DNA from: Flavimobilis rhizosphaerae | GTDB lineage: Bacteria > Actinomycetota > Actinomycetes > Actinomycetales > Cellulomonadaceae | Direction of reading: 5' to 3' | Assembly: GCF_014852685.1 (NCBI RefSeq) | Contig: NZ_JACZDF010000005.1 | Coordinates: forward strand, 1-64,000 | Length of the DNA: 64,000 nucleotides | Shown: piece by piece, positions 19,523 to 29,291 of the stretch | Layout of the letters: every line of letters starts with the position of its first letter | Numbering within the stretch: position 1 is the first letter of the stretch | The notes under the pieces: model-generated | Database searches by the model: none | Told to the model about the DNA's origin: nothing | Seen by the model: only the letters and a program-made list of their open reading frames with translations | Position numbers and translations under genes: made by a program

Positions 19523-19528
19523 AGTCTA
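19523..19528 (-). promoter_or_regulatory. -10 element of the ABC exporter operon, leaderless type
   Basis: TAGACT on the minus strand, 8 nt before the GTG at 19514. Confidence 0.5.
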
Positions 19529-19709
19529 GGGCGGACGGCGCAGTCGGGCGTGCTCGAGGTGACACGCCCGGCCTCGGGTGTGTTTCACGCCACGTCGCGC
19601 GGCGGATGCCGTCGAGAACTGGGCGCAAGGGCTTGGGATCCGCCGAAACTCGCGGATGGCACGCGGGACCAAGGTCCCCAGGTAAGGCACGGCTTCCTTG
19701 CGGTCCAAC

Positions 19710-19737
19710 ATTTAGGGCAGGACACTGTTTCCTATAT
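19710..19737 (+). promoter_or_regulatory. Candidate suf promoter/SufR operator
   Basis: Imperfect inverted repeat ATTTAGG-N14-CCTATAT, the only AT-rich patch in the 252-nt gap before sufR, with a -10-like TATATC at 19733-19738. Position fits an autoregulated SufR promoter; the operator assignment is inference. Confidence 0.45.
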
Positions 19738-19766
19738 CGCTGACGACCCGTGGAAGGAGTGTGCGC

Positions 19767-20543
19767 ATGACCGTCGATCCCGACGCCCGTCCCGCCGCAC
19801 CTGCCGGCGAGCACAGCACACGCGACCGCGTCCTCGAGCTCGTCGTCTCCGACGGGCCCGTGAGCGCCGCCGATCTCGGCCTCCGGCTCGACCTCACGTC
19901 CGCCGCGATCCGCCGGCACATCGCGAGCCTCGAGGCCGACGGCCTCGTCGCCGTCCACGAGTCCGGCCACACCGGGCAGCGCGGACGACCCGCGAGGCGT
20001 TACGTCGCGACCGGTTCCGCGCAGGACCCGCTCGCCGCCGGCTACACGCAGTTCGCCCTCGAGGTCATGGCGCACCTGGAGAAGTTCGGTGGACCGGCCG
20101 CCGTCGAGGACTTCGCGACCACGAACGTCGCCGCACGCGAGGCCGGCTACGCCGCCGCGCTCACGGCGACCGACCCGACCGCACGCGTCCAGCAGCTCGC
20201 CGAAGCGCTCACCGACGACGGGTTCGTCGCCTCGGTGAGGCCCGTCCCCGGCACTCAGATGGTCCAGCTGTGCCAGGGCCACTGCCCCGTGCAGCACGTC
20301 GCCGCCCGCTACCCGCAGCTTTGCGACGCCGAGATCGCCGCGTTCTCGCGGCTCCTCGGCACGCACGTCCAGCGCCTGTCGACCCTCGCAGGAGGGGCGC
20401 ACGTGTGCACCACGAACATCCCGGTGGGGCCGCCGCCCGGCGTCCCGCCGGACGACAGGGGACCGGCCTGCGCCACCCCCGTCACGCCCACCACCGGGAC
20501 CCACCCCCGGCCGTCCGGCCGGACCGCGGAAGGAATGAGATGA
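19767..20543 (+). CDS. sufR: SufR, iron-sulfur-sensing repressor of the suf operon
   Basis: 258 aa from ATG 19767, which sits 7 nt after AAGGAG; a GTG at 19761 is too close to that site. A DeoR/ArsR-like winged helix occupies about residues 15-85 ([19 protein letters not shown]). Cys169, Cys173 and Cys186 (C-x3-C-x12-C) match the cluster ligand spacing of mycobacterial SufR. It represses the operon when it carries an Fe-S cluster. The stop overlaps sufB by 4 nt. Confidence 0.92.
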   Translation: MTVDPDARPAAPAGEHSTRDRVLELVVSDGPVSAADLGLRLDLTSAAIRRHIASLEADGLVAVHESGHTGQRGRPARRYVATGSAQDPLAAGYTQFALEVMAHLEKFGGPAAVEDFATTNVAAREAGYAAALTATDPTARVQQLAEALTDDGFVASVRPVPGTQMVQLCQGHCPVQHVAARYPQLCDAEIAAFSRLLGTHVQRLSTLAGGAHVCTTNIPVGPPPGVPPDDRGPACATPVTPTTGTHPRPSGRTAEGMR

Positions 20544-21988
20544 CCGCACCCACCGAGAACGTCGCGGAGCAGGCCGCTCCGGCGACCGACGAGGAGATCA
20601 TCGCCTCGATCGGCGCGTACGAGTACGGCTGGCACGACGCGGACGACGCTGGCGCCCTCGCGCAGCGAGGCCTCTCCGAGGAGGTCGTCCGCAACATTTC
20701 GGCGCTCAAGAACGAGCCCGAGTGGATGCTCAAGACCCGCCTCAAGGCCCTGCGCCTCTTCGAGCGCAAGCCCATGCCGTCGTGGGGCGCTGACCTCTCT
20801 GGCATCGACTTCGACAACATCAAGTACTTCGTGCGGTCGACGGAGAAGCAGGCGACCTCGTGGGAAGAGCTCCCCGAGGACATCAAGAACACCTACGACC
20901 GTCTCGGCATCCCCGAGGCCGAGAAGCAGCGCCTCGTCGCGGGCGTCGCCGCCCAGTACGAGTCCGAGGTCGTCTACCACCAGATCCGTGAGGACCTGGA
21001 GGAGCAGGGCGTCATCTTCGTCGACACCGACACCGGGCTGCGCGAGCACCCCGAGATCTTCGAGCAGTACTTCGGCTCGGTCATCCCCTCGGGCGACAAC
21101 AAGTTCGCGGCGCTCAACACGGCCGTGTGGTCGGGCGGCTCGTTCGTCTACGTGCCGCCGGGCGTCCACGTCGAGATCCCGCTGCAGGCCTACTTCCGCA
21201 TCAACACGGAGAACATGGGCCAGTTCGAGCGGACGCTCATCATCGCCGACGAGGGCTCCTACGTGCATTACGTCGAGGGCTGCACCGCGCCGATCTACAA
21301 GTCGGACTCACTGCACTCCGCCGTCGTCGAGATCATCGTCAAGAAGAACGCACGCGTGCGCTACACGACGATCCAGAACTGGTCGAACAACGTCTACAAC
21401 CTCGTGACGAAGCGTGCCACGGCCGCCGAGGGCGCGACGATGGAGTGGGTCGACGGCAACATCGGCTCCAAGGTCACCATGAAGTACCCGGCGATCTACA
21501 TGCTCGGCGAGCACGCACGCGGCGAGACCCTCTCGATCGCGTTCGCGGGCGAGGGCCAGCACCAGGACGCGGGCTGCAAGATGGTCCACGCGGCGCCCAA
21601 CACGTCGTCGTCGATCGTCTCGAAGTCCGTCGCTCGCGGCGGCGGACGCACGTCCTACCGCGGCCTCGTCCAGGTCCTCGAGGGTGCCAAGCACTCCGCG
21701 TCGACCGTCCTGTGCGACGCACTGCTCGTCGACCAGATCTCCCGCTCCGACACGTACCCGTACGTCGACGTCCGTGAGGACGACGTCTCGATGGGTCACG
21801 AGGCGACGGTTTCCCGCGTGAGCGAGGACCAGCTCTTCTACCTCATGTCGCGCGGCATGGAGGAGACCGAGGCCATGGCGATGATCGTCCGCGGCTTCGT
21901 CGAGCCCATCGCGCGTGAGCTGCCGATGGAGTACGCCCTCGAGCTCAACCGCCTCATCGAACTCCAGATGGAAGGTTCCGTCGGCTGA
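20540..21988 (+). CDS. sufB: Fe-S cluster assembly scaffold SufB
   Basis: 482 aa, the normal length. The beta-helix core is highly conserved: [53 protein letters not shown] and the C-terminal [18 protein letters not shown]. With SufC and SufD it forms the SufBC2D scaffold on which clusters are built from SufS/SufU sulfur. ATG overlaps the sufR stop and the stop shares a base with sufD. No intein interrupts it, unlike SufB of several mycobacteria. Confidence 0.96.
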   Translation: MTAPTENVAEQAAPATDEEIIASIGAYEYGWHDADDAGALAQRGLSEEVVRNISALKNEPEWMLKTRLKALRLFERKPMPSWGADLSGIDFDNIKYFVRSTEKQATSWEELPEDIKNTYDRLGIPEAEKQRLVAGVAAQYESEVVYHQIREDLEEQGVIFVDTDTGLREHPEIFEQYFGSVIPSGDNKFAALNTAVWSGGSFVYVPPGVHVEIPLQAYFRINTENMGQFERTLIIADEGSYVHYVEGCTAPIYKSDSLHSAVVEIIVKKNARVRYTTIQNWSNNVYNLVTKRATAAEGATMEWVDGNIGSKVTMKYPAIYMLGEHARGETLSIAFAGEGQHQDAGCKMVHAAPNTSSSIVSKSVARGGGRTSYRGLVQVLEGAKHSASTVLCDALLVDQISRSDTYPYVDVREDDVSMGHEATVSRVSEDQLFYLMSRGMEETEAMAMIVRGFVEPIARELPMEYALELNRLIELQMEGSVG

Positions 21989-23217
21989 TGACCACCACCA
22001 CCCCCACCAACCTCAGCACGGACCACTCGCGCGCGACCGCCGACGGGGCGCACTCGCACGGCGTCGTCGTCCAGGGCTCGCGCGCCGAGCGCGTGACGTC
22101 GTTCGACCTCGCGGACATCCCCGTTCCCACGGGCCGCGAGGAGGAGTGGCGCTTCAGCCCGGTCGCCCGCCTCCAGCCGCTCTTCGCAGAGACGATCGAG
22201 GGCCACGGCGTCCAGACGACCGTCGTCGCCGCGCCCGAGGTCACCGTCGAGATCGTCGGCCGTGACGACGCGCGGCTCGGCACGTCCGGCCGCCCGGGCG
22301 ACCGCGCCGCCGTCGTCGCGTGGAACACGTTCGCCGAGGCGACCGTCGTCACCGTGCCCGCCGAGCAGGTCGCCTCGACCGCGACGTCGATCCGCGTCGA
22401 GGGCATCGAGGGTCAGGGCGACGTCGCGACGTCGAACCACCTCGTCATCCGCGCGGAACGGCACGCCGAGGCTGTCGTCGTCATCGACCACGTCGGCGAC
22501 GCGCTCCTCAACCAGACCGTCGAGATCGACGTCGCTGACGGCGCCCACCTCACGGTCGTCTCGGTTCAGGACTGGGCGGCTGGCGCCGTGCACGCGTCGT
22601 CGCACCGTGCCCGTCTGGGCCGCGACGCGCGCCTCAAGCACGTCGTCGTGACGTTCGGCGGCGACGTCGTGCGCATCACGCCCGACGCCGAGTTCACGGG
22701 CGAGGGCGGTGAGGTCGAGATGATCGGCCTCTACTTTGCCGACACGGACCAGCACCAGGAGCACCGCCTCTTCGTCGACCACGCCGTGCCGCGCTGCAAG
22801 TCGCGCGTCACGTACAAGGGCGCTCTCCAGGGCGCGGGCGCGCACACCGTGTGGGTCGGCGACGTGCTCATCCAGGCGAGCGCCGAGGGCACCGACACGT
22901 ACGAGCTCAACCGCAACCTCGTCCTCACCGACGGGGCGCGCGCGGACTCCGTGCCGAACCTCGAGATCGAGACGGGCGAGATCGAGGGCGCGGGGCACGC
23001 GTCGACGACCGGCCGCTTCGACGACGAGCAGCTCTTCTACCTCCAGGCGCGCGGCATCACTGAGGCCGAGGCACGTCGCCTCGTGGTTCGCGGCTTCTTC
23101 GCCGAGCTCATCCACGAGATCGGGGTGCCCGAGGTCGAGGAGCGTCTGCTCGCGTCGATCGAGGCCGAGCTCGAGCGGTCGATGACCGCGATCCAGGGCG
23201 GTACGGCGTCCGCATGA
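21988..23217 (+). CDS. sufD: Fe-S cluster assembly protein SufD
   Basis: 409 aa, paralogue of SufB with a shorter N terminus (FDLADIPVPTGREEEWRFSPVARL). The C-terminal core HASTTGRFDDEQLFYLQARGI parallels SufB. It is the SufBC2D partner that holds the conserved His used in cluster assembly. Start and stop codons overlap the adjacent genes (TGATG and ATGA). Confidence 0.94.
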   Translation: MTTTTPTNLSTDHSRATADGAHSHGVVVQGSRAERVTSFDLADIPVPTGREEEWRFSPVARLQPLFAETIEGHGVQTTVVAAPEVTVEIVGRDDARLGTSGRPGDRAAVVAWNTFAEATVVTVPAEQVASTATSIRVEGIEGQGDVATSNHLVIRAERHAEAVVVIDHVGDALLNQTVEIDVADGAHLTVVSVQDWAAGAVHASSHRARLGRDARLKHVVVTFGGDVVRITPDAEFTGEGGEVEMIGLYFADTDQHQEHRLFVDHAVPRCKSRVTYKGALQGAGAHTVWVGDVLIQASAEGTDTYELNRNLVLTDGARADSVPNLEIETGEIEGAGHASTTGRFDDEQLFYLQARGITEAEARRLVVRGFFAELIHEIGVPEVEERLLASIEAELERSMTAIQGGTASA

Positions 23218-23549
23218 CCGTCCAGCTGGCCTGCCTCGCGCAGGACGTCCCTGTCGAGGGCACCTACCACGTCGAGCTCGAGGACGACGCGGGGAAGATC
23301 GTCGAGGTCGCGGTTGTCCGCGACTCCGACGGCACCCTCCACGCGATCAACGACGTCTGCTCCCACGGAGCGGTCTCGCTGTCCGAGGGCGAGGTCGACG
23401 GCTGCTTCATCGAGTGCTGGCTCCACGGGTCGCGCTTCGACCTGCGGACCGGCCAGCCCGACTCGCCGCCCGCCGTGCGGCCCATCCCTGTCTATCCCCT
23501 GACCCTCGACGGTGACCGTGTCCTCGTCGACGTCGACACCACCGTCTGA
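23214..23549 (+). CDS. Rieske-type [2Fe-2S] ferredoxin of the suf operon
   Basis: 111 aa, a stand-alone Rieske domain. The ligand motifs C-x-H (VCSHGAVSL) and C-x2-H (CWLHGSRFD) are both present. Such small Rieske proteins lie between sufD and sufC in many actinobacteria and may supply electrons or act as an early target in Fe-S assembly. Coupled to sufD by a 4-nt overlap. Confidence 0.93.
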   Translation: MTVQLACLAQDVPVEGTYHVELEDDAGKIVEVAVVRDSDGTLHAINDVCSHGAVSLSEGEVDGCFIECWLHGSRFDLRTGQPDSPPAVRPIPVYPLTLDGDRVLVDVDTTV

Positions 23550-23566
23550 AAGCTTCTAGGAGAACA

Positions 23567-24322
<756 letters not shown>

Positions 24323-24348
24323 GCAACGCCGGGCAACCGCCCGGCCCC

Positions 24349-24383
24349 GGTGCGGCGGAGCGTCCCTGATGCTCCGCCGCACC
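24349..24383 (+). terminator. Hairpin between sufC and sufS
   Basis: 13-bp perfect stem (24349-24361 with 24371-24383) and a 9-nt loop, no U-tract. It may be a partial terminator or a processing/stability element that adjusts the ratio of scaffold to desulfurase mRNA. Confidence 0.55.
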
Positions 24384-24432
24384 ATCCCAGCACTCTTCCG
24401 GGCCGGTGAGGCCCACGACCACGAGGCGGTAA

Positions 24433-25707
<1,275 letters not shown>

Positions 25708-25718
25708 GAGGAACATCA

Positions 25719-26273
25719 ATGTCTGCCAGCGCGATGGAACAGCTCTACCAGCAGGTCATCCTCGACCACTACAAGGCTCCGCACGGTCGCGGCCTGCTCG
25801 ACGCCGACGCCGCGCACGCGTGCGGCGAGTCCCACCAGCTCAACCCGACGTGCGGCGACGAGGTGACGCTGCGCGTCGCCGTGTCGCCCGCCGACGGAAC
25901 CCCGCGCATCGACTCGATCACGTGGGACGGCCAGGGCTGCTCGATCTCCCAGGCTTCGCTCTCGGTGATGACCGAGCTTGCGTCCGGCACGACGGTCGAG
26001 GAGGCGGAGTCGCTCGGCGACCTCTTCCGCGACCTCATGTCGACGCGCGGCAAGGGCCTCGACGACGACGACGCGGAGGATCGCCTCGGCGACGCGACCG
26101 CGTTCACGGGCGTCTCGAAGTTCCCCGCCCGCATCAAGTGCGCACTGCTCGGCTGGGCCGCGCTGCGCGACGCGCTCGTGCGCACCGGAACCGTCGGCGA
26201 GGCGCAGGCCACCGCGTCCGCCGCGCACACCACCCCGACCACCACGACTCCGACCTCCGAGGAGCACGCATGA
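25719..26273 (+). CDS. sufU: SufU, zinc-dependent sulfur transfer protein
   Basis: 184 aa. The three Cys ligands are seen in NPTCGDEVTL, DGQGCSISQAS and PARIKCALLGW. In Gram-positive bacteria SufU accepts sulfur from SufS. The Thr/Ala-rich tail after about residue 160 is extra. The Shine-Dalgarno sequence TAGGAGG precedes the ATG; the stop overlaps sufT. Confidence 0.94.
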   Translation: MSASAMEQLYQQVILDHYKAPHGRGLLDADAAHACGESHQLNPTCGDEVTLRVAVSPADGTPRIDSITWDGQGCSISQASLSVMTELASGTTVEEAESLGDLFRDLMSTRGKGLDDDDAEDRLGDATAFTGVSKFPARIKCALLGWAALRDALVRTGTVGEAQATASAAHTTPTTTTPTSEEHA

Positions 26274-26593
26274 CGACCCCCAGCCCGGTGAACGCCGCCG
26301 ACGTCGAGGAGGCGATGCGTGACGTCATCGACCCCGAGCTCGGCATCAACGTCGTCGACCTCGGCCTCGTCTACGGCATCACCGTCGACCAGAACAACCA
26401 CGCCGTCATCGACATGACGCTCACGTCGGCGGCCTGCCCGCTCACGGACGTCATCGAGGACCAGACCGGTCAGGCCCTTGAGGGCCTCACCGACGGCTAC
26501 CGCGTCAACTGGGTGTGGATGCCGCCGTGGGGCCCGGAGAAGATCACGGACGACGGCCGCGACCAGCTGCGCGCGCTCGGCTTCAACGTCTGA
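26270..26593 (+). CDS. sufT: SufT/MIP18-family (DUF59) Fe-S assembly factor
   Basis: 107 aa. The DUF59 signature VIDPELGINVVDLGLVYGI and the conserved cysteine in TSAACPLTD are present; the C-terminal VWMPPWGPEKITDDGRDQL is typical of the actinobacterial suf-linked form. It helps load clusters into targets. Last gene of the operon, with a hairpin right after it. Confidence 0.93.
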   Translation: MTTPSPVNAADVEEAMRDVIDPELGINVVDLGLVYGITVDQNNHAVIDMTLTSAACPLTDVIEDQTGQALEGLTDGYRVNWVWMPPWGPEKITDDGRDQLRALGFNV

Positions 26594-26615
26594 GAGCTCG
26601 ATCGGCACGTGGCGA

Positions 26616-26645
26616 GGGCCGCACTCCTGGAAGGGGGTGCGGCCC
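26616..26645 (+). terminator. suf operon terminator
   Basis: 9-bp stem GGGCCGCAC/GTGCGGCCC (26616-26624 with 26637-26645), 23 nt after the sufT stop. Confidence 0.7.
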
Positions 26646-26884
26646 GCAGTTGGCTCGTGCTGGTGGGCGTCATCGTCGGAGCGCTCGGCGTGGTCCGGAT
26701 GCGAGAGCACGGCCACAATGGTCGGCGCGGAGCGTAGCCGTCGCAATACGCTTACCCCTCCCTATAGTGAATCAACTGTCCTGAACCGGCTTGCATCAGG
26801 TTCCCGGGTGATGCGGCAGTATTAACGAAGTACCCAAAGTCAAGTACGGGTGGCGCTTTGTCGCCTGACCGATGTGGAGACGCC
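26646..26884. other. Gap at the left edge of the atypical island
   Basis: No gene seen. From about 26740 the base composition becomes visibly richer in A/T. It contains TATAGT at 26763-26768 and an inverted repeat GCATCA-N10-TGATGC (26793-26814) in the presumed leader. I could not find direct repeats, a tRNA fragment or an integrase that would define an insertion end. Confidence 0.5.
26763..26768 (+). promoter_or_regulatory. -10 element for the DUF262 gene
   Basis: TATAGT, one mismatch from TATAAT, 116 nt upstream of the GTG at 26885. A weak -35-like TCGCAA lies upstream. Confidence 0.45.
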
Positions 26885-28726
26885 GTGGGATTTCAGACCC
26901 CGCTCTATGAGTTAAGTGACTACCTGAAGTGGACGACGAGCGGGAAGATCCAGCTTCCTGACTTCCAGCGTGGGTACAAGTGGGAGGACGAGCGGATTAG
27001 GCAGCTGCTGGTGACGATCCTGCGTGGTCACCCGCTCGGTGTTGTGATGCTGCTCAAGACGGGTAACGACCAGATTCGGTTTAAGCCGCGACCTATCGAG
27101 GGGGTGGGCGCGCTTACGAGCGTTGGGCCAGAGACGCTGCTCCTCGACGGTCAGCAGCGCCTTACGTCGCTTACGCAGGCCCTGACCGGGAGCGGCGTTG
27201 TTCATACGATGGATAGTCGCGGCAAACTCATGGACCGCCAGTACTTCATCGACATGGAAGTGGCGGTTCAGGGCGAGGACCGTATGGACGAGGCAGTCTT
27301 GTCTCTCCCCGGCGACGGTATCGAACGTGAGAACTTCGGCCGGGACATCGTCCGGGACGTGTCCACGCCGGACAAGGAACGGGCAGAGGGTCTGTTCCCG
27401 GTCCGGTTGCTGTTCGGCGATGCGATGTCGTGGCTCTTCGACCTTGACGATCGAGACCTCGCAAAGGACTTCAACAACAAGGTCGTGAAGCCGGTTGGAA
27501 CGTACAACATCCCGGCGATCGAGCTCGACAAGGACACCAGCAAAGCTGCCGTGGCGACTGTCTTCGAGAAGGTCAATGTCGGCGGGCTCCCGCTCAATGT
27601 CTTCGAACTGCTAACGGCCACCTTCGCGGGGGACGCGGCGTACTTCCACAGGCACGGAACCGATTTCCGGCTCAACGACGACTGGAAGGAAACGCAGTCA
27701 AGGTTCTCGCGCTACTCCGTTCTTGCGGGCCTAGAGAGCACCGACTTCCTCCAGGCAGTGACCTTGTTGACGACGCGGAAGCGAAACCTCCAGGACACGA
27801 GTAGCCGTCCGCCAGCAGTCTCAGCTAAGCGTGAGGATGTTCTGAAGCTCACCCTCGAGGACTACCTGGAGTGGGTGGAGCCGCTTCGCGAGGCCTTCGT
27901 ATGGGTGTCAACTTTCCTTGCGGACCGGCACATCTTCGATGTTCGCTTCCTGCCGTACCCGAAACAGCTCGTACCGCTCGCGGCCATCCGGGTCGTCATG
28001 GGAAGTGAAGCAGACCTGATTGGAACCCGCGAGAAGCTTGTTCGTTGGTTCTGGTGCGGCATTCTGGGCGAGCTGTACGGCGGGGCTATTGAGACGCGAT
28101 TCGTGCGAGACCTTGAACAGGTCCCCGGCTGGGCGCGCGGTGACGCCGATGCAGTGACACCGAACACTGTGAATGACGCAACGTTCGTGGAGTCCCGACT
28201 CCATTCGCTGCGCACCCGGGGCGCGGCAGCGTACAAGGGTATTTACGCGCTCCTCCTTGGAAACGAAGCGCGAGACTGGATGGAGGACAAGGCTCTCGAC
28301 CTGGTGCAGTACGTGGACCTTGCAGTCGATATCCATCACATCTTCCCGAAGAAGTGGTGTGAAGAGCACAAGATCGACGACGAGCGCCGCGAGAGCATCG
28401 TCAACAAGACGGCCATATCTGCCGTGACGAATCGGACGATTGGTGGGGCTGCGCCGTCGGACTACTTGGCCGTCATCGAGAAGAAGGCTCAGATTCAGTC
28501 GGAGAAACTGGATGGCCTTGTCGAGGCACACCTTGTCCCGGCCGGTCTGCTGCGGGCAAACGACTTCGATTCCTACTTCGTTGAGCGGCGTGAGCGGTTG
28601 TGCCAGCTCGTCGAAAAGGCCATGGGTAAGGTTGTGCCGCGTGACCTCGACCGGGGCGAGTCGGAGGAGGATTCGACTCAGTTCCAGCTGGAAGAGATCG
28701 AGGAACTCCCCGACGAGGCCGCGTGA
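26885..28726 (+). CDS. DUF262/DUF1524 (GmrSD-like) nuclease, probable defence protein
   Basis: 613 aa from GTG 26885, 5 nt after GGAG; a TTG at 26858 is in frame but lacks such a site. The DUF262 ParB-like domain shows LPDFQRGYKWEDERI and LLDGQQRLTSLTQAL (the DGQQR motif) in the first 110 residues. The C-terminal DUF1524 HNH-like domain shows DIHHIFPKKW and IVNKTAISAVTNRTIGG. The fusion matches single-chain GmrSD proteins, which restrict modified phage DNA; SspE is a phosphorothioation-sensing relative, but no ssp genes are here. Codon use is clearly less GC-biased than the flanks, a sign of transfer. No helicase, modification enzyme or integrase accompanies it. Confidence 0.85.
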   Translation: MGFQTPLYELSDYLKWTTSGKIQLPDFQRGYKWEDERIRQLLVTILRGHPLGVVMLLKTGNDQIRFKPRPIEGVGALTSVGPETLLLDGQQRLTSLTQALTGSGVVHTMDSRGKLMDRQYFIDMEVAVQGEDRMDEAVLSLPGDGIERENFGRDIVRDVSTPDKERAEGLFPVRLLFGDAMSWLFDLDDRDLAKDFNNKVVKPVGTYNIPAIELDKDTSKAAVATVFEKVNVGGLPLNVFELLTATFAGDAAYFHRHGTDFRLNDDWKETQSRFSRYSVLAGLESTDFLQAVTLLTTRKRNLQDTSSRPPAVSAKREDVLKLTLEDYLEWVEPLREAFVWVSTFLADRHIFDVRFLPYPKQLVPLAAIRVVMGSEADLIGTREKLVRWFWCGILGELYGGAIETRFVRDLEQVPGWARGDADAVTPNTVNDATFVESRLHSLRTRGAAAYKGIYALLLGNEARDWMEDKALDLVQYVDLAVDIHHIFPKKWCEEHKIDDERRESIVNKTAISAVTNRTIGGAAPSDYLAVIEKKAQIQSEKLDGLVEAHLVPAGLLRANDFDSYFVERRERLCQLVEKAMGKVVPRDLDRGESEEDSTQFQLEEIEELPDEAA

Positions 28727-28760
28727 GCACTTCAGTGCGCCGCGGCTGAGTGGTGAGCCT

Positions 28761-29279
28761 CTATGCGTTGTGTGAACGTAGTTCAGACTGCGAGTCGCTC
28801 TGGACGTCGTTGACCGCAGCGTTGAGGGTGTCGTCCGCCAGACAATCCGGCTCGGGGGTTGCTTGTTGAGTTGACTTCGTCAGTGCGTCGATATCCTCAA
28901 GCAGCGCATCCTGGGCGGAGAAGTCGATACCCAAGGTGTCGCCCAGTTCTTTCTGAGGATCTGTGGCTAGGTCGGCCTTGGGTGCAGCTTTGAGTTTCTT
29001 GGCTTGGCGCCTTGCTCGGAGATGGTTCCAGAGTTTGACCCCACCGGCGGCTGCTGTAACAACTAGCGCGAGTCCGGATATAACGGGCAACAATGAGGTG
29101 TCCTCAGGCTCGTCGCTGGAGTCATTAGTGTCGTCTTCGGGATCCTCCGTGGATCCGCAGAAGGGCGCATGCCCGGCGAGATTGCCGTCACTGTCGAAGA
29201 GCAAGTTGCTTTCGCCGCCTTTGCCTGGTCTCAGAGAGTCGTCGTACTCCCTGTACCCGTATTCGCGCTTCATTGCCAT
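28761..29279 (-). CDS. Unknown single-pass membrane protein
   Basis: 172 aa, not recognised. Residues 1-45 are charged and Gly/Asp-rich with a single Cys (HAPFCGS), 46-60 are acidic (STEDPEDDTNDSSDEPEDTS), then one membrane helix at about 63-82 (LPVISGLALVVTAAAGGVKLW), a basic stretch HLRARRQAKKLK that should be cytoplasmic, and a soluble acidic tail. The sequence resembles neither a signal peptide nor a secretion substrate. ATG 29279 lies 6 nt after a TAACAT box, so it may be leaderless; Met3 is an alternative. It converges on the DUF262 gene and shares its atypical composition. Confidence 0.65.
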   Translation of the reverse strand: MAMKREYGYREYDDSLRPGKGGESNLLFDSDGNLAGHAPFCGSTEDPEDDTNDSSDEPEDTSLLPVISGLALVVTAAAGGVKLWNHLRARRQAKKLKAAPKADLATDPQKELGDTLGIDFSAQDALLEDIDALTKSTQQATPEPDCLADDTLNAAVNDVQSDSQSELRSHNA

Positions 29280-29285
29280 GTGACT

Positions 29286-29291
29286 ATGTTA
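29286..29291 (-). promoter_or_regulatory. -10 element of the 172-aa membrane protein gene, leaderless type
   Basis: TAACAT on the minus strand, 6 nt before the ATG. Its last bases coincide with the stop codon of the helicase gene (29289-29291). Confidence 0.45.

Noticed and set aside
20540-21988. Intein in SufB
   Set aside because: The protein is continuous and of normal length (482 aa).
26885-28726. SspE of the phosphorothioation defence
   Set aside because: The domain pair is shared, but no sspABCD or dnd genes lie nearby.
26646-29290. Prophage or integrative element
   Set aside because: No integrase, transposase, attachment repeats or tRNA fragment could be seen; only the composition shift supports transfer.
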